The position numbers were made by a program, and so were the translations under genes. This document shows, in pieces, positions 1-8,122 of a stretch of DNA of 64,000 bases. The notes beneath the pieces are model-generated. The model did no database searches. It was not told the origin of the DNA and worked only from the letters and a program-made list of their open reading frames with translations. Numbering within the stretch: position 1 is the stretch's first letter; every line of letters starts with the position of its first letter. The stretch covers positions 434,001 to 498,000 of the forward strand of contig CAXXLG010000001.1 in NCBI GenBank assembly GCA_963674495.2, read 5' to 3'. Origin of the DNA: RGIG3178 sp963674495. GTDB lineage: Bacteria; Bacillota; Clostridia; Christensenellales; QAND01.

Positions 1-903
1 GCGAAACTTGTCGCGGATTTAGGAGATACAATCGTACAGCTGTACAATGCGTTTAATCGACACGATGCTGAATATGAACAATTGGCGGAAGTTCATCTGC
101 CGCTACAACAAAATCAACGGATAGAGATAGCTTTTGTTACTCAACCAGATACCTTTTTTGATGCTCTCCATATTCTAAGTGAAGGACATATTCGATGCCT
201 TGGGCTGGCAATACTATCAGCAAAGAACATCAAAGAGGGGTGTCCATTTTTGATATTTGATGACCCTGTGAATGCAATTGATGATGAACATCGCGAGTCA
301 ATCCGAATGACATTATTTAAGGATAAATACTTCGAAAATAAACAAATTATTTTAGCTTGTCACGGTGAGGAGTTTTTTAAAGATATTCAGAATTTATTGC
401 CAGTTGAGAAGGCTCAAAAGATTATTGCTATTTCATTTTTGCCAAAAATTAGCCAACAAGATCTCAATATTGATCGGCATTGCTCACCGCGTAATTATAT
501 TATTGCCGCTCGTGCCCATTATAATAAAGCTGAGATTCGAGACTCATTGGATAAGTCAAGGAAAGCTCTTGAAGCCCTTGTAAAAGGGAATCTATGGAAG
601 TATGTAAATAAACACTGTGGTGAAGCGCTTAGTATTAAATTGCGTTCTCCTAAAGATCCTATTGAACTAAGAAATCTAACAGAGCAATTAAAATCTAAAA
701 TTGCTAAATCAGCATTTCCTGATCAAGATAAAAATAATGTATTGGATCCTTTAAATGAAATTCTTGGTATTGATGGGACATCAAGGGAATGGAGATATCT
801 GAATAAGGGGACCCATGAGGAAGCAGATCGTGAAAACTTTGACAGGCAAACGGTTAACAGAATAATAATGGTTTTAGAAAAGCTTGATAAAACTCTAAAA
901 TAA
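1..903 (+). CDS. SMC/RecF-type AAA ATPase, C-terminal part (cut by left edge)
   Basis: The frame is open from base 1, so the start and the Walker A half lie outside the window. The visible part has an ABC/SMC-like signature (LSEGHIRCLGLAILSA), a Walker B block (FLIFDDPVNAIDD) and an H-loop-like ACHGEEF. A helical tail of about 150 residues follows (from SPRNYIIAARAHYNK). These motifs are typical of the large SMC/RecF-like ATPases that work with nucleases in DNA repair or phage defence. The next gene, 45 bases downstream, is a broken NucS-like nuclease, so the two may once have formed an ATPase-nuclease pair. That pairing is inference. The exact family cannot be named without the N-terminus. 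Confidence 0.75.
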   Translation, partial: AKLVADLGDTIVQLYNAFNRHDAEYEQLAEVHLPLQQNQRIEIAFVTQPDTFFDALHILSEGHIRCLGLAILSAKNIKEGCPFLIFDDPVNAIDDEHRESIRMTLFKDKYFENKQIILACHGEEFFKDIQNLLPVEKAQKIIAISFLPKISQQDLNIDRHCSPRNYIIAARAHYNKAEIRDSLDKSRKALEALVKGNLWKYVNKHCGEALSIKLRSPKDPIELRNLTEQLKSKIAKSAFPDQDKNNVLDPLNEILGIDGTSREWRYLNKGTHEEADRENFDRQTVNRIIMVLEKLDKTLK

Positions 904-948
904 TATAAGATAATGATAAATGGAATTTTGCATTGGAGGAATATTTAG

Positions 949-1956
949 ATGGCGACTGAAATTAAAACATGGGAAATCATAGACGGATAATTGTCCGAAG
1001 TCAGAACAACGCTAATCGAAAACGACAGGAAAGAAAAGGAGCATCTCGAGCAATGGCTAAAAACAGAACCGGCTATTCTTGGTAACGATATAAGCTTATT
1101 AGGGAACAGGTTCAAACATCCGCTGGCCCCCTTGATTACTTGGGTATAGATACAAAAGGCAATCTGGTTATTATAGAACTAAAGAGGGACCGATTGCCGA
1201 GAGAAGCATTGGCACAAGCTATAGATTATGCTTCGGATATTTCTAAATGGAACACGATAAGCTTGGCGAAGTATGCATCAATTTTACAGGGCAATCGTTA
1301 GACGATTTCTTATCTGAAGCTTTTGATGACGTAGATGTCGAAAGTTTTGTAATCAACAGTTCTCAAAGAATAATACTTATTGGCTTTGCCATTGAAAGTG
1401 CTTTGAGCCGTATGATTGAATGGTTGAGCGATAATTATGGTCTTGCCGTAAACGCCATTATATTGAAATATATAAAGACCTCATCAGGAAACGAGTTATT
1501 ATCCAGAACCGCGATAATACCGGATGAAATTGAGCGTGATAACGCAAACAAGAAGAAATATAAGATTGAAATGTCAGATGAACCCGGAGAATATGACGAC
1601 GAAGAATTAAGGGAATTGCTAACACGATACTTAAATAATAATCTACGGTCGGGCAAAAGAATGAAGGAAGTTATGATGCCATTTCTTTTAACGACGGATA
1701 AAAGTGTTTCGCGTGAAGAATTGAAAAATGAATTTATAGAGCCGGGGGTGATCTTGGAGGAGATAATTCTAAACAATCAGGTAGTTTCATATCGTTGATA
1801 TCAAGTTAATTGGGATCAAAAAAGAACGACTTTTTAAGACAGATCATTCAGTATGAATACCCAAATTATAATTGGGAGAAAGATATTTTCCGGATCAACC
1901 CACTTTATACTGATATGATAAAAGAAATCATGCAAGAAATACAAAGCGCAACCTAA
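949..1956 (+). pseudogene. Broken NucS-like (DUF91-type) PD-(D/E)XK endonuclease
   Basis: The gene starts with ATG behind GGAGGA but meets TAA after 13 codons (988-990). Coding then resumes in three further segments in different frames. The segment near 1101-1245 carries the nuclease core: GPLDYLGIDTKGNLVIIELK holds the Asp and the E-x-K catalytic residues, followed by the alpha helix QAIDYASDI. The C-terminal part is readable at 1247-1798 and, after another shift, as far as the TAA at 1954-1956. One stop and at least three frameshifts make it nonfunctional. The E-L-K/QAIDYA pattern is that of the DUF91/NucS endonuclease family. It follows the partial ATPase in the same orientation. Confidence 0.75.
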
Positions 1957-1980
1957 AGAGGACAGGAACCATAAATAGAA

Positions 1981-2006
1981 GGAGCCTTGGGAAAAGGCTT
2001 CTTTTT
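1981..2006 (+). terminator. Rho-independent terminator after the nuclease pseudogene
   Basis: An 8-bp stem (GGAGCCTT / AAGGCTTC, one G-U pair) closes a 5-nt loop and is followed by five Ts. It separates the nuclease remnant from the LexA-controlled polymerase promoter immediately downstream. Confidence 0.75.
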
Positions 2007-2011
2007 ATGCG

Positions 2012-2041
2012 TTGAAATAAGAACATATGTTCTGGTATAAT
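2012..2041 (+). promoter_or_regulatory. SigA-type promoter with LexA (SOS) operator in the spacer
   Basis: TTGAAA (2012-2017) and TATAAT (2036-2041) are 18 bp apart. The spacer contains the perfect palindrome GAACATATGTTC (2021-2032), which fits the Gram-positive LexA/DinR box GAAC-N4-GTTC. A repressor bound here would block the promoter. The downstream gene is an error-prone Y-family DNA polymerase, a classic SOS target, so sequence and context agree. Confidence 0.85.
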
Positions 2042-2070
2042 GGCCTTACAAAAAGGTGAGAGTGTTGGCC

Positions 2071-3312
2071 ATGGATAGAGCAATAAATATTACATAGCGA
2101 TCTAAACGCATTCTACGCTTCCGTAGAAATGATGTATGACCCAAGCTTGCGTGGGAAAGCGGTGGCTGTAGGTGGTAGTACAGAGGACCGGCATGGCATT
2201 GTATTAGCGAAATCCGAACTCGCAAAAAAAGCGGGCGTGAAAACCGGCATGGTCAACTGGGAAGCAAAGCAGAAATGCTTCAATCTTATAGTAGTGCCAC
2301 CTCATTATGAAAATATCTTAGAATATCCCGATTGACAAGAGAGATCTATAAACGATACACAAATCAGGTAGAGCCATACGGTATGGACGAATGTTGGCTT
2401 GATGTGACAGGGAGCCAGAAGATATTTGGCAGTAGCATGAACATAGCTCAGCAGATTAGTGCTACTGTACGACAAGAACTCGGCCTTACTGTCAGCATTG
2501 GAGTCAGCTTCAACAAGATATTCGCGAAGCTTGGATCGGATATGAAGAAACCAGATGCTATTACTGAGATAACGAAAGATAACTTCAAATCAAAGGTATG
2601 GCCATTACCAGCATCGAAGCTGCTCTTTGTCGGCCGTGCCACAGATAAGAAGCTTGCAAGAATAGGTATTTGTACGATCGGAGATATTGCTAAAGCGCCA
2701 CCGGAAGTTCTAAAGAATATACTTGGCATAAACGGTCTCATGCTCTGGCGGTTCGCCAATGGGGACGACACATCCCGCGTGATGACCACAGGCTATGAAT
2801 CACAGATCAAGTCGATAGGGCATGGCATTACCTGTACAGCAGATCTCGAAAACAATGAAGACGTGTGGAAGGTTATGCTTGAGCTATCACAAGATATCGG
2901 CCACAGGCTGCGGGTGCATGAGCTTGCTGCCCGGGGCGTGCAGTTAGCGGTCAGGGATAAAGATTTGGTGCATAGACAATACCAGGGACAGATTCGGATA
3001 CCAACGCAAAGCCCTATGGAGATCGCGCTCAAAGCCCGCAGCCTGTTTGAGGAGAATTACAGATGGTTCAAGGCTGTTCGCTCCATTACCGTCAGGGCAA
3101 TCAACCTGGTGCGCATGGCGACGCCACAACAGATAGGTATGTTCGATGATATAGAAAAGCGAGAGAAGAGAGATCGACTTGAAGACGCAATATATAGTAT
3201 TAGATGCCGATTTGGCGATAGGGCAATATATTCAGCTATTCTGATGGGCGACATTAAGATGTCCGGAAGAGGGGCATCCGAGATCATTATGCCTGGGATG
3301 ATGTACAAATGA
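2071..3312 (+). pseudogene. Y-family DNA polymerase (UmuC/DinB/UvrX-like), frameshifted twice
   Basis: This encodes a lesion-bypass polymerase. Catalytic-domain motifs are clear: DLNAFYASVE near the N-terminus, YGMDECWLDVTGS in the palm, and SIGVSFNKIFAKLGSDMKKP. A possible clamp-binding segment (QIGMFDD) and a C-terminal KMSGRGASEIIMPGMMYK follow. ATG 2071 has a GGTGAG-like ribosome site, but the frame is lost near 2090-2100. It resumes to a TGA at 2333-2335 and continues in another frame from about 2325. Joining the three pieces gives a normal-length protein of about 410 residues. Either both shifts are disabling, or, less likely, they are sequence errors. It sits behind a LexA operator. 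Its last 50 bases recur at 6097-6146. Confidence 0.85.
3256..3305 (+). repeat. 50-bp polymerase-tail repeat, copy 1
   Basis: This is the 3' end of the Y-family polymerase gene. It is 48/50 identical to 6097-6146, in the same orientation and the same reading frame. The two differences (TCC/TCT and ATT/ATA codons) are both synonymous. Confidence 0.9.
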
Positions 3313-3359
3313 AATGTGGTAGTACATGAAGGATTTGTATTATCTAAAAAAACCAAACA

Positions 3360-3617
3360 TTAAAAAAGCCACATATTCCGCAGAGCTTTCTCTTTGAGAG
3401 CTGCCTCGTCAATTTCGATATTAAAAGCTTCTAATACTTTTCTATAACAGGTCATATTCGGAAAGTAGTTCCTGTTGCTAAAGATGGTCATATCGTCTCC
3501 GCCAAGAGCGTAAATAATAGCCGCGGCAACGCCGGACGATCTCGAAACGCCGGCTTTGCAATGAACTTTAAGAACATTGCATAAAACAATGAAACATTCA
3601 GGAACTCGGCTCGTATT
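3360..3617 (-). pseudogene. C-terminal remnant of a dual-specificity/tyrosine phosphatase-like protein
   Basis: On the minus strand an open frame without a plausible start encodes about 85 residues ending in TAA at 3360-3362. It contains HCKAGVSRSSGVAAAI, the Cys-x5-Arg phosphate-binding loop of the dual-specificity phosphatase family, followed by a helical C-terminus ending RNMWLF. The N-terminal half, including the general-acid Asp loop, is missing; the frame meets stops just upstream of 3617. It is therefore a truncated gene. It lies tail-to-tail with the polymerase pseudogene, about 48 bp away. Confidence 0.7.
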
Positions 3618-4030
3618 TTACTACGGAGGAAGCATATGTATACAATGGGGTCCCCCTTCTTTTTCAAAAATGTTAATAACAAATAAGACCGGGGGTGCTC
3701 ATCCCTGATACTCACCGGAAGTTCTATAGCCCCCCTCCCCCTGTTAGGCATAGGGGTAGGGGGGCATGAAATCCCTGTAGCTTTAGATATTTAGAACGGA
3801 CACCCCATGCAGCACAACAATTCTTCCCAGATGAATAATAAACCTATTGTTATATTCAAACACATAATAGCGATTTAAATACTACCTTATAGCGATTATG
3901 ATTGTATAGCCTTGTCGTTTCGGGTGATAAAAAAGCATATAAAAAAGCGTGCGAAAAGGGTTAAAAACACCAAAAAACATCCGGTTTGGCTATAAGATGA
4001 ATATCGGTAATAAATCACTGCATTCATATA
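3618..4030. other. Intergenic stretch with no recognisable gene
   Basis: No open frame here shows a convincing protein pattern or ribosome site. It contains a G/C-rich run near 3730-3765 (CCCCCCTCCCC-type tracts on either side of TGTTAGGC) and is AT-rich from 3830 onward. It may be debris from mobile DNA; I see no defined feature. Confidence 0.4.
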
Positions 4031-4984
4031 TCACCACGTAGTCCTAATATTCTGCAAAAAGACATCTTCTGAAATGATTTTGAGATCATAGCCATTCAAA
4101 ATAAGCTCTTCAGCCCTTTTCAGCTTCGTGCTTTTACCATTTTTTACATTAGCATAATCAAGATTGCCTAATATAAGATAGTTCGTTTTCTTTGTAACAC
4201 TGTTGGCGCAAATGCCGCCGATGTTTGTTATGGTTTGCAATGCCTGGGCTCGTGTCATTGTTTCCAGTGCGCCGGTTAAAGCGCATACTTGGCTAAAGAA
4301 AATATTATCTTCATCAGTCAAATCATAGGTCATTTCTATATCTTGTGCCCGGACGTAATGATTAAATGAGGTGTCCTTAACACAGCAACCGGGGAAAACA
4401 CTGCACAATGCACATAAAGAATCCCGGTCAAGATCGCGCATGTTGTTATAGCATTGCATTGTAATATAACAATCGGCGAGGGCTCTATGCAATCCATCAA
4501 TGGATATATCAAAAAGCTGAGCAAGTGTCTGTAATTTGTAATTAGGCAAGGATAGACGGCGCCGCGCAAAACGCAAAGTGTCAATATAATCGTTGGTCAT
4601 AGGTTCGCATATATGGTACATGAAGTTATCGTATAGAAAATTGATGTCGAAGTTCACATTATGCCCGACGAGATAATCATCGCCGATAAACTCCGCGAAC
4701 TCAGGAAGAACTTTGTATACCGTATGGGAATCGCAAAGCATATCGTTTGTAATGCCGGTGAACGACGATATAAAATCAGTAATCGGATATGGCGGCTTCA
4801 CCAATGAAGAATACTCGGCAACCGGTTCGCTTTTGCGAACACGCAACGCTGCAACTTCAATGATATAATCCCGATAGGGATCAAGTCCTGTGGTCTCAAT
4901 ATCGATAACCGTATAGTTCTTCAGATGCCGTAGGCATGATTGGCCCTTCAATTCTCGTTCGGTTTTGCTCTTAACTTCGTTCAA
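4031..4984 (-). CDS. DEDDh 3'-5' exonuclease with C-terminal BRCT domain (DnaQ/PolC epsilon-like)
   Basis: The N-terminal domain (about residues 20-185) is an RNase T/DnaQ-type exonuclease with ExoI VIDIETTGLD, ExoII HNVNFDINFL and ExoIII HRALADC, so it is of the DEDDh class. Residues about 225-315 match a BRCT domain (GALETMTRAQALQTITNIGG, then TNYLILG), which usually binds DNA ends or phosphopeptides. Such proteins trim 3' ends in repair or act as stand-alone proofreaders. The frame opens with TTG directly after the TGA of the upstream gene and in the same frame. The two may therefore be a single protein interrupted by one stop codon. Confidence 0.85.
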   Translation of the reverse strand: MNEVKSKTERELKGQSCLRHLKNYTVIDIETTGLDPYRDYIIEVAALRVRKSEPVAEYSSLVKPPYPITDFISSFTGITNDMLCDSHTVYKVLPEFAEFIGDDYLVGHNVNFDINFLYDNFMYHICEPMTNDYIDTLRFARRRLSLPNYKLQTLAQLFDISIDGLHRALADCYITMQCYNNMRDLDRDSLCALCSVFPGCCVKDTSFNHYVRAQDIEMTYDLTDEDNIFFSQVCALTGALETMTRAQALQTITNIGGICANSVTKKTNYLILGNLDYANVKNGKSTKLKRAEELILNGYDLKIISEDVFLQNIRTTW

Positions 4985-5452
4985 TCATAAGCACCGCCTG
5001 TCATCGTTGGCATTTTTGCCATAAAAAATCATTCCTTTTTCAAGATTCTTTTTATAATAACACCCACGGGACAATTTGATATTTGGATTTACACATTGCT
5101 TCGCATCGCTGCATTCAATGAAAGAACTACAACAGCCAAAAGTATCATAAGGAGCCTTAGAATAGCACAGCATGAACACATTCTTAATCTGTTGCAAGAG
5201 ATAGTCAAAAAATATCAGAGAAAGTGGAAACTTTAGAAAAGCTTTTGGTGAATCCAAATGATCATCAAATAGGGAGGCCTTTATTTCAACAACAGGCCCT
5301 TTATTTCCGTCAAAAAGACGTGCGACAAGCGTATTGAAGAAATAAACAGCAGTGAAGTTCTTTCCTTTCCTGAATTCGACATCATCCGGACACATATCGA
5401 AATCCAACTTATTTAATTCCTCACGGATCCCATTAATAAAAGATTCAATCAA
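4985..5452 (-). CDS. Cys-rich conserved protein upstream of, and in frame with, the exonuclease
   Basis: This encodes about 155 residues of unassigned function. The C-terminal half has a distinctive Cys pattern (FGCCSSFIECSDAKQCVNPN, then GCYYKKNLEKGMIFYGKN), which could bind a metal or an Fe-S cluster. The chosen start is a TTG at 5450-5452 with GGAGG seven bases upstream; a longer frame to 5515 would begin almost at the transcription start predicted from the promoter at 5528-5556. Its TGA stop is followed immediately, in the same frame, by the exonuclease. I recall this Cys-rich block as often joined to exonuclease domains in Firmicutes, but I cannot verify that here. Confidence 0.6.
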   Translation of the reverse strand: MIESFINGIREELNKLDFDMCPDDVEFRKGKNFTAVYFFNTLVARLFDGNKGPVVEIKASLFDDHLDSPKAFLKFPLSLIFFDYLLQQIKNVFMLCYSKAPYDTFGCCSSFIECSDAKQCVNPNIKLSRGCYYKKNLEKGMIFYGKNANDDRRCL

Positions 5453-5527
5453 AACAATGCCTCCAATCAATACCTCTGGTTGTATCTGAACCAGGACGAT
5501 ATAGCTCTTGTACAAACTATCAAGGCA

Positions 5528-5556
5528 ATTGTACTATAAATAATAGAATATGACAA
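5528..5556 (-). promoter_or_regulatory. SigA-type promoter for the exonuclease transcript
   Basis: Read on the minus strand, TTGTCA (5556-5551) and TACAAT (5533-5528) have a 17-bp spacer. It points at the Cys-rich gene and the exonuclease, and its distance fits the TTG start at 5452 rather than an earlier start. Confidence 0.65.
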
Positions 5557-5805
5557 AGCGTGTTCGAAAGCGGTACGGAAAACAGGATTTTACACACAGT
5601 ACAAGAAACGCACAAGCGATCTACAGAGTCGGAGGATGTAGCTAATGGAAAGATATCTACTCGAGAAAAGCGACGCAAGGAACATAAAGAGCTTGGAAGC
5701 AGTGAAGTTTTTCCTATATTGACGGAAAAATAACGGAAAATATTATATTCTTAAGAAATTACATACTCAATAACATGCAAAAAAGCCCTATATAAATGGC
5801 TTTTG

Positions 5806-5850
5806 TGGTGTACCAGAGAGGATTCGAACCTCCGACCTTTTGATTCGTAG
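5806..5850 (-). pseudogene. 3' fragment of tRNA-Arg(ACG): probable attachment-site scar
   Basis: The minus strand reads, in order, an anticodon loop CTACGAA (anticodon ACG), the 3' anticodon-stem strand TCAAA, the variable loop, a T-arm with GGTTCGAATCC and an acceptor strand ending in CCA at 5806-5808. The 5' half is absent: the bases before the loop (TTAAA) do not pair with TCAAA, and no partner for the acceptor strand CTGGTAC lies upstream. A 3' tRNA end without its 5' half is what an element leaves at its distal junction after integrating into a tRNA gene. The intact gene is not in this window. Confidence 0.75.
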
Positions 5851-5949
5851 TTTAAGCATAGATTTTATTATATATTGTTGCTGTTCCTGCTATATTTTAT
5901 GATACAATGTTAAACAAAACTGCAATTACAATAAAAAGAGGGTCTATAT

Positions 5950-6153
5950 ATGTGGACGGTGGCGTTCTACGCAATGATTATTGGAACTTTCAGTGCAACT
6001 ACGTTTAATATTCATTATGTGTATAGTGGAGTTGATTATGGGGTTCTAATGACGATTGTCAGTGTACTTATCATTATTGGGGGTCACATCAACATCAAGA
6101 TGTCCGGAAGAGGGGCATCTGAGATCATAATGCCTGGGATGATGTATCGATAA
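5950..6153 (+). CDS. Small membrane peptide fused to a polymerase C-terminal tail
   Basis: This 67-residue frame starts with ATG behind AGAGGG. Residues about 1-48 are hydrophobic and could form one or two membrane spans (VAFYAMIIGTF, and VLMTIVSVLIIIGG). The last 19 residues (KMSGRGASEIIMPGMMYR) copy the C-terminus of the Y-family polymerase at 3256-3309. It may be a chimaeric remnant left by recombination, or a small expressed protein. The synonymous-only differences from the other copy argue for past coding constraint. No function is known. Confidence 0.35.
   Translation: MWTVAFYAMIIGTFSATTFNIHYVYSGVDYGVLMTIVSVLIIIGGHINIKMSGRGASEIIMPGMMYR
6097..6146 (+). repeat. 50-bp polymerase-tail repeat, copy 2
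   Basis: This copy is 48/50 identical to 3256-3305, in the same orientation and reading frame. It lies about 250 bp from the tRNA-Arg fragment, so recombination between related elements is a plausible origin. Confidence 0.9.
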
Positions 6154-6302
6154 CAAAGTCGTTTCAAAAGGTTGGTGGCGCAGTGGCCAACATGAGAATA
6201 TTTGGGGCAATACAATTACAATAATTTTGTATTTTGAGACTTGCAATAATTGTCGATAATATTTATCTATGCATAATGAAAACCGGTCCAAAATCAATCA
6301 CT

Positions 6303-7205
6303 TCATTTGTATTTTCTTTTATATTGAGATTTAAGCCAATCTATATATTCTTTTTTTGTTTTCGTACCTTCATACACTTGGTTTCTCCATTCTATCACTT
6401 TCCCATTAAATTCTGTTTTATCCTTTCCAGCATTATCAAACATTTGGCGCAGATTCTTAAGCAATCTTATGGCTTCGTCAGACCTTCTTTCCAGCGTACG
6501 TAAAAGTTTTGCAGCCTGACCGCAATTTTTGTTCTTGTATTGAGGACTGGGACGCTTGCAGTATTTTTCGTCTGATCTATTATTTGGAACAAACCAGTTG
6601 TAACAATTTTGGCAAATATTAAAAGATCTATTTAATCGTAACGCATTATATAAAAGCACAGTGCAAAATTCGACTAAATCATCGCATATGAATATTTCCT
6701 CAATATTACCATTCGAATTTTCCTGAAAACTTGACTGCGGCAAACGGAGGCTATGTTGTGCCATAAAATTTTGGAAACTAACAACGGTAGGTTTTACCTC
6801 TAAAATAAGATATTCATCGTCTATTTCAACGTTTATAGTATTACCTGTTTCATCCTTTTCATAAACACAATCTTGCAACATAAGCAGGTTATGATCCTCA
6901 ACGAAGCGTTCGAATTCATTAATCGTCCTATAATTTTTTAGTAAGTAAATATTGAATAATCTGTGAGCGACAACACATGAAGCCTTTTCAATTTTTTTAA
7001 ATGAAAACCTTTCAATATATTCTGCGCATTCGTTTTCTTTAACTGAAAGAAAATCACATAACCAAAAGCCGAGCTCAAATCTCGCACCGGATGCCTCGCA
7101 TTCTGATTGATCGTTGAACATATCTCGTGATCCAAAATGTAAAATTTCGGTTTTAATAACATTTCCATGTTCTTTAACGATGTTAAAAAGACGCACTTTA
7201 GACAT
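6303..7205 (-). CDS. Zinc-binding hypothetical protein (DUF6076-like)
   Basis: This 300-residue protein starts with ATG at 7205 with only a weak GGGG ribosome site. The N-terminal two thirds show no recognisable fold. Near residues 195-235 there is a metal-binding block (ICQNCYNWFVPNNRSDEKYC, then a further Cys in KNCGQ), consistent with a C-x2-C...C...C zinc ribbon, followed by a basic helical tail ending KSQYKRKYK. The pattern resembles DUF6076-type proteins found on clostridial accessory elements; that assignment is from memory. It is alone on the minus strand between remnants. Confidence 0.55.
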   Translation of the reverse strand: MSKVRLFNIVKEHGNVIKTEILHFGSRDMFNDQSECEASGARFELGFWLCDFLSVKENECAEYIERFSFKKIEKASCVVAHRLFNIYLLKNYRTINEFERFVEDHNLLMLQDCVYEKDETGNTINVEIDDEYLILEVKPTVVSFQNFMAQHSLRLPQSSFQENSNGNIEEIFICDDLVEFCTVLLYNALRLNRSFNICQNCYNWFVPNNRSDEKYCKRPSPQYKNKNCGQAAKLLRTLERRSDEAIRLLKNLRQMFDNAGKDKTEFNGKVIEWRNQVYEGTKTKKEYIDWLKSQYKRKYK

Positions 7206-7608
7206 AACATTACCCCATAATTGGTAGCATCGTAATTAAATAATATGAAACCAATATAACCAATTTTCTGACTTAAGTTTCTCCGGCATAATAATCATAG
7301 GACAGGGACCTGACAAAGTAAAGGAAGCAATCAATATCTTCAACAGCCAGAAAAAGAATATTGAGACTTGGCCTATATAGGACTCGGGACAATATTCAGA
7401 AGGAGCTTACTTCATGAAAAGAGCGACGTAAGACGAGTCTGTTTAATTCGAAGAGTATCGAAAGATTGCATCGCTAAAAAATATATATTTCCAGCAGCAA
7501 TCGAGTATGAGGAAATCAATAAATTGATAGTAAAGTTGTTTCCCTATTAGAGGATGTCAACTATAAAACACAGCGTTTATTAGCATTTAAAAAATGGAGG
7601 TAAGAAAT
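7206..7608. other. Eroded region without a convincing gene
   Basis: Only short open frames occur. A plus-strand stretch near 7311-7370 reads GPDKVKEAINIFNSQKKNIE before a stop, which looks like the end or a fragment of a lost gene. No promoter, terminator or RNA motif was recognised. Confidence 0.35.
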
Positions 7609-7770
7609 ATGAAGAACCGAGCGAAGCAACGAGAAAACAGAAAGCTGAAACGTGAAACCAGCAATGTATATGTAAGTAAGTACTTAATAAATAGAATCAA
7701 GGATCTTACGCCTTACAACGCAGATCGGTTGATGCATGGAGGAAGTACGAAAGACATTGTACTTAAGTAG
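7609..7770 (+). CDS. Small basic hypothetical protein
   Basis: A 53-residue frame starts with ATG behind GGAGG (7597-7601) at good spacing. The N-terminus is very basic (MKNRAKQRENRKLKRE) and the rest predicts a helix. The ribosome site is the main support. It lies upstream of phage-type replication genes in the same direction, so it may be an early phage gene. There is no homology evidence. Confidence 0.35.
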   Translation: MKNRAKQRENRKLKRETSNVYVSKYLINRIKDLTPYNADRLMHGGSTKDIVLK

Positions 7771-8122
7771 CTTGATTGGCACTATATGGCGGCACAGCCA
7801 GGCAGAAGCAAGGATTGACTTCAATTACAATTCAAAGATGATAGAACGCCAAACGAAATGTAACAGAGCTTGCGACACAAGCGAAAATATTGGACAACAA
7901 ACGTGGTTGGGGGAAGAGCCAATCGTATGAGTAAATTGTTCCCGCTAAATGGCGTCCCGGAAAAGCAGATTGATCATGCGCTCAACAAATTATAGACGGC
8001 GGGCATGATTTTACGTTACTGAATATATGGCAAATCATATCGTTGAGAACGAGAATGAACGCCGAAGCATACACGGCAAGTTGTCTCAGTTCTACAAAAT
8101 CGATTATTAGGAGGTGTTCGCA
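7771..8122. other. Leader of the replication genes with fragmented small frames
   Basis: Several short frames are visible: one of 21 codons from ATG 7928, ending TAG near 7993, and one of 27 codons (8027-8110) ending at the ribosome site of the replisome organiser. They read like pieces of one decayed early phage gene. No RNA element was recognised. Confidence 0.3.

Noticed and set aside
3488..3751. Minus-strand 87-codon gene
   Set aside because: It overlaps the phosphatase remnant in another frame; the remnant has the conserved Cys-x5-Arg loop while this frame has no family pattern.
5806..5890. Intact tRNA gene on the minus strand
   Set aside because: The anticodon stem does not pair and no 5' acceptor strand complementary to CTGGTAC is present, so only a 3' fragment is supported.
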